Source of the DNA: Alkalihalobacillus trypoxylicola
GTDB taxonomy: Bacteria; Bacillota; Bacilli; Bacillales; Bacillaceae_D
NCBI RefSeq assembly: GCF_001590785.1
Contig: NZ_LTAO01000036.1
Span: forward strand, 788 to 64,787
Direction of reading: 5' to 3'
DNA length: 64,000 nt
Part shown: positions 63,570 through 64,000 of the stretch, piece after piece
Position numbering within the stretch: position 1 is the first letter of the stretch
Layout of the letters: each line of letters begins with the position of its first letter
Notes under the pieces: model-generated
Told to the model about the DNA's origin: nothing
Seen by the model: the letters and a program-made list of their open reading frames with translations, nothing else
Databases searched by the model: none
Translations under genes and position numbers: made by a program

Positions 63570-64000
63570 TCAATTCAATAAGTATGGATGTATCTCTTCA
63601 ATAGTTGGTAAAGCCGTCATAGCCCCTTTTTTTGAAGCAGCTAATGCTCCTGATATCGAAGCAAGCTCTGCCATTTTTACCATTTCTTCAATAGATAGCT
63701 CTTCAATTTTATCCTTAGATTTTTCTAGACTATACAGCATCCCTGATACAAAGGCATCTCCAGCCCCTGTTGTATCTACTGCTAGTACTTTCCTAGCGGG
63801 AATATGCTTAATATTTGGTCCTTGACATACATAGCAACCATTCGCCCCTAATGTCACAACAATAAATGGAATTTGATAGTTCTGAAGCTGTTGGATACCT
63901 TCATTGATTTCTGATTTTCCCGTTAAAAAGAAAAGCTCTTCCTCAGATACCTTTAAAAAATCAACTAAAGGTAGTAAAGACATTATGCTCTCTTTTGCTT
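63570..64000 (-). CDS. scrK: PfkB-family fructokinase, C-terminal part
   Basis: The gene enters from the right edge; the frame is open to 64000, and about 143 residues are visible. The ribokinase signature AVDTTGAGDAFVSGML with catalytic Asp and the anion hole GAGD are present, plus KVSEEELFFLTG and FIVVTLGANGCYV. It is followed 12 nt later by scrB. It should phosphorylate the fructose released by ScrB. Confidence 0.85.
   Translation of the reverse strand, partial: AKESIMSLLPLVDFLKVSEEELFFLTGKSEINEGIQQLQNYQIPFIVVTLGANGCYVCQGPNIKHIPARKVLAVDTTGAGDAFVSGMLYSLEKSKDKIEELSIEEMVKMAELASISGALAASKKGAMTALPTIEEIHPYLLN

Overview
The window is AT-rich and densely coded, and it looks like a chromosome segment of an endospore-forming member of the Bacillaceae. 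The evidence is a SleL-type spore cortex hydrolase, a complete sigY-yxlCDEFG operon, CtsR-controlled clpE, tapA-sipW-tasA biofilm genes, a yesMNOPQL-type block, GntR/NagR and CcpA (cre) sites, and AGGAGG-type ribosome binding sites. The genus cannot be fixed from sequence alone. I see no rRNA, tRNA, CRISPR array, prophage or intact insertion sequence.

Layout. 0-9 kb: the 5' end of an RND exporter (swrC type) divergent from its TetR regulator over a palindromic operator; sleL; a first sugar ABC importer (solute-binding protein and two permeases); an endonuclease Q gene; and a ykvA-like/terC (meeY/ykoY) pair behind a manganese (yybP-ykoY) riboswitch. 9-22 kb: an unknown gene with a DAO-family oxidoreductase, clpE behind CtsR boxes, the sigY operon with its own ECF promoter, a large TPR-plus-dynamin-like GTPase with a degenerate P-loop, and three small genes (unknown, transglutaminase-like, GNAT). 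22-38 kb: a second sugar importer, a YebC/TACO1 protein, a HAD phosphatase, an ECF sigma/anti-sigma pair, a ytrA-type GntR/ABC operon and a yknXYZ-type export system. 38-52 kb: a TspO-like protein, the N-acetylglucosamine operon nagA-nagB-SIS with divergent/convergent nagR, and a yesMNOPQL-like two-component system plus importer. 52-64 kb: tapA-sipW-tasA lying only 62 bp downstream of a secreted PL11 rhamnogalacturonan lyase, a GGDEF-EAL protein, trhO, and scrB with a truncated fructokinase gene at the window edge.

The genes suggest a saprophyte living on plant or microbial polysaccharides: secreted rhamnogalacturonan lyase, three CUT1 importers that all lack their own ATPase (presumably sharing an MsmX-type ATPase encoded elsewhere), GlcNAc and sucrose catabolism, several CcpA-like sites, and a matrix operon.

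The most unusual non-coding content is two families of dispersed intergenic elements. Family A has nine copies plus one remnant, about 110-260 bp each. It has terminal inverted repeats and a cloverleaf-like core, which makes it MITE-like. Two pairs are head-to-tail dimers fused at a shared TATAATGAA. Family B has five copies of about 200-310 bp, begins and ends with GGGGCTGGGACA-like sequence, and in most copies carries an internal terminator-like hairpin. Start codons were re-chosen in many genes where a strong ribosome binding site lies inside the longest reading frame.
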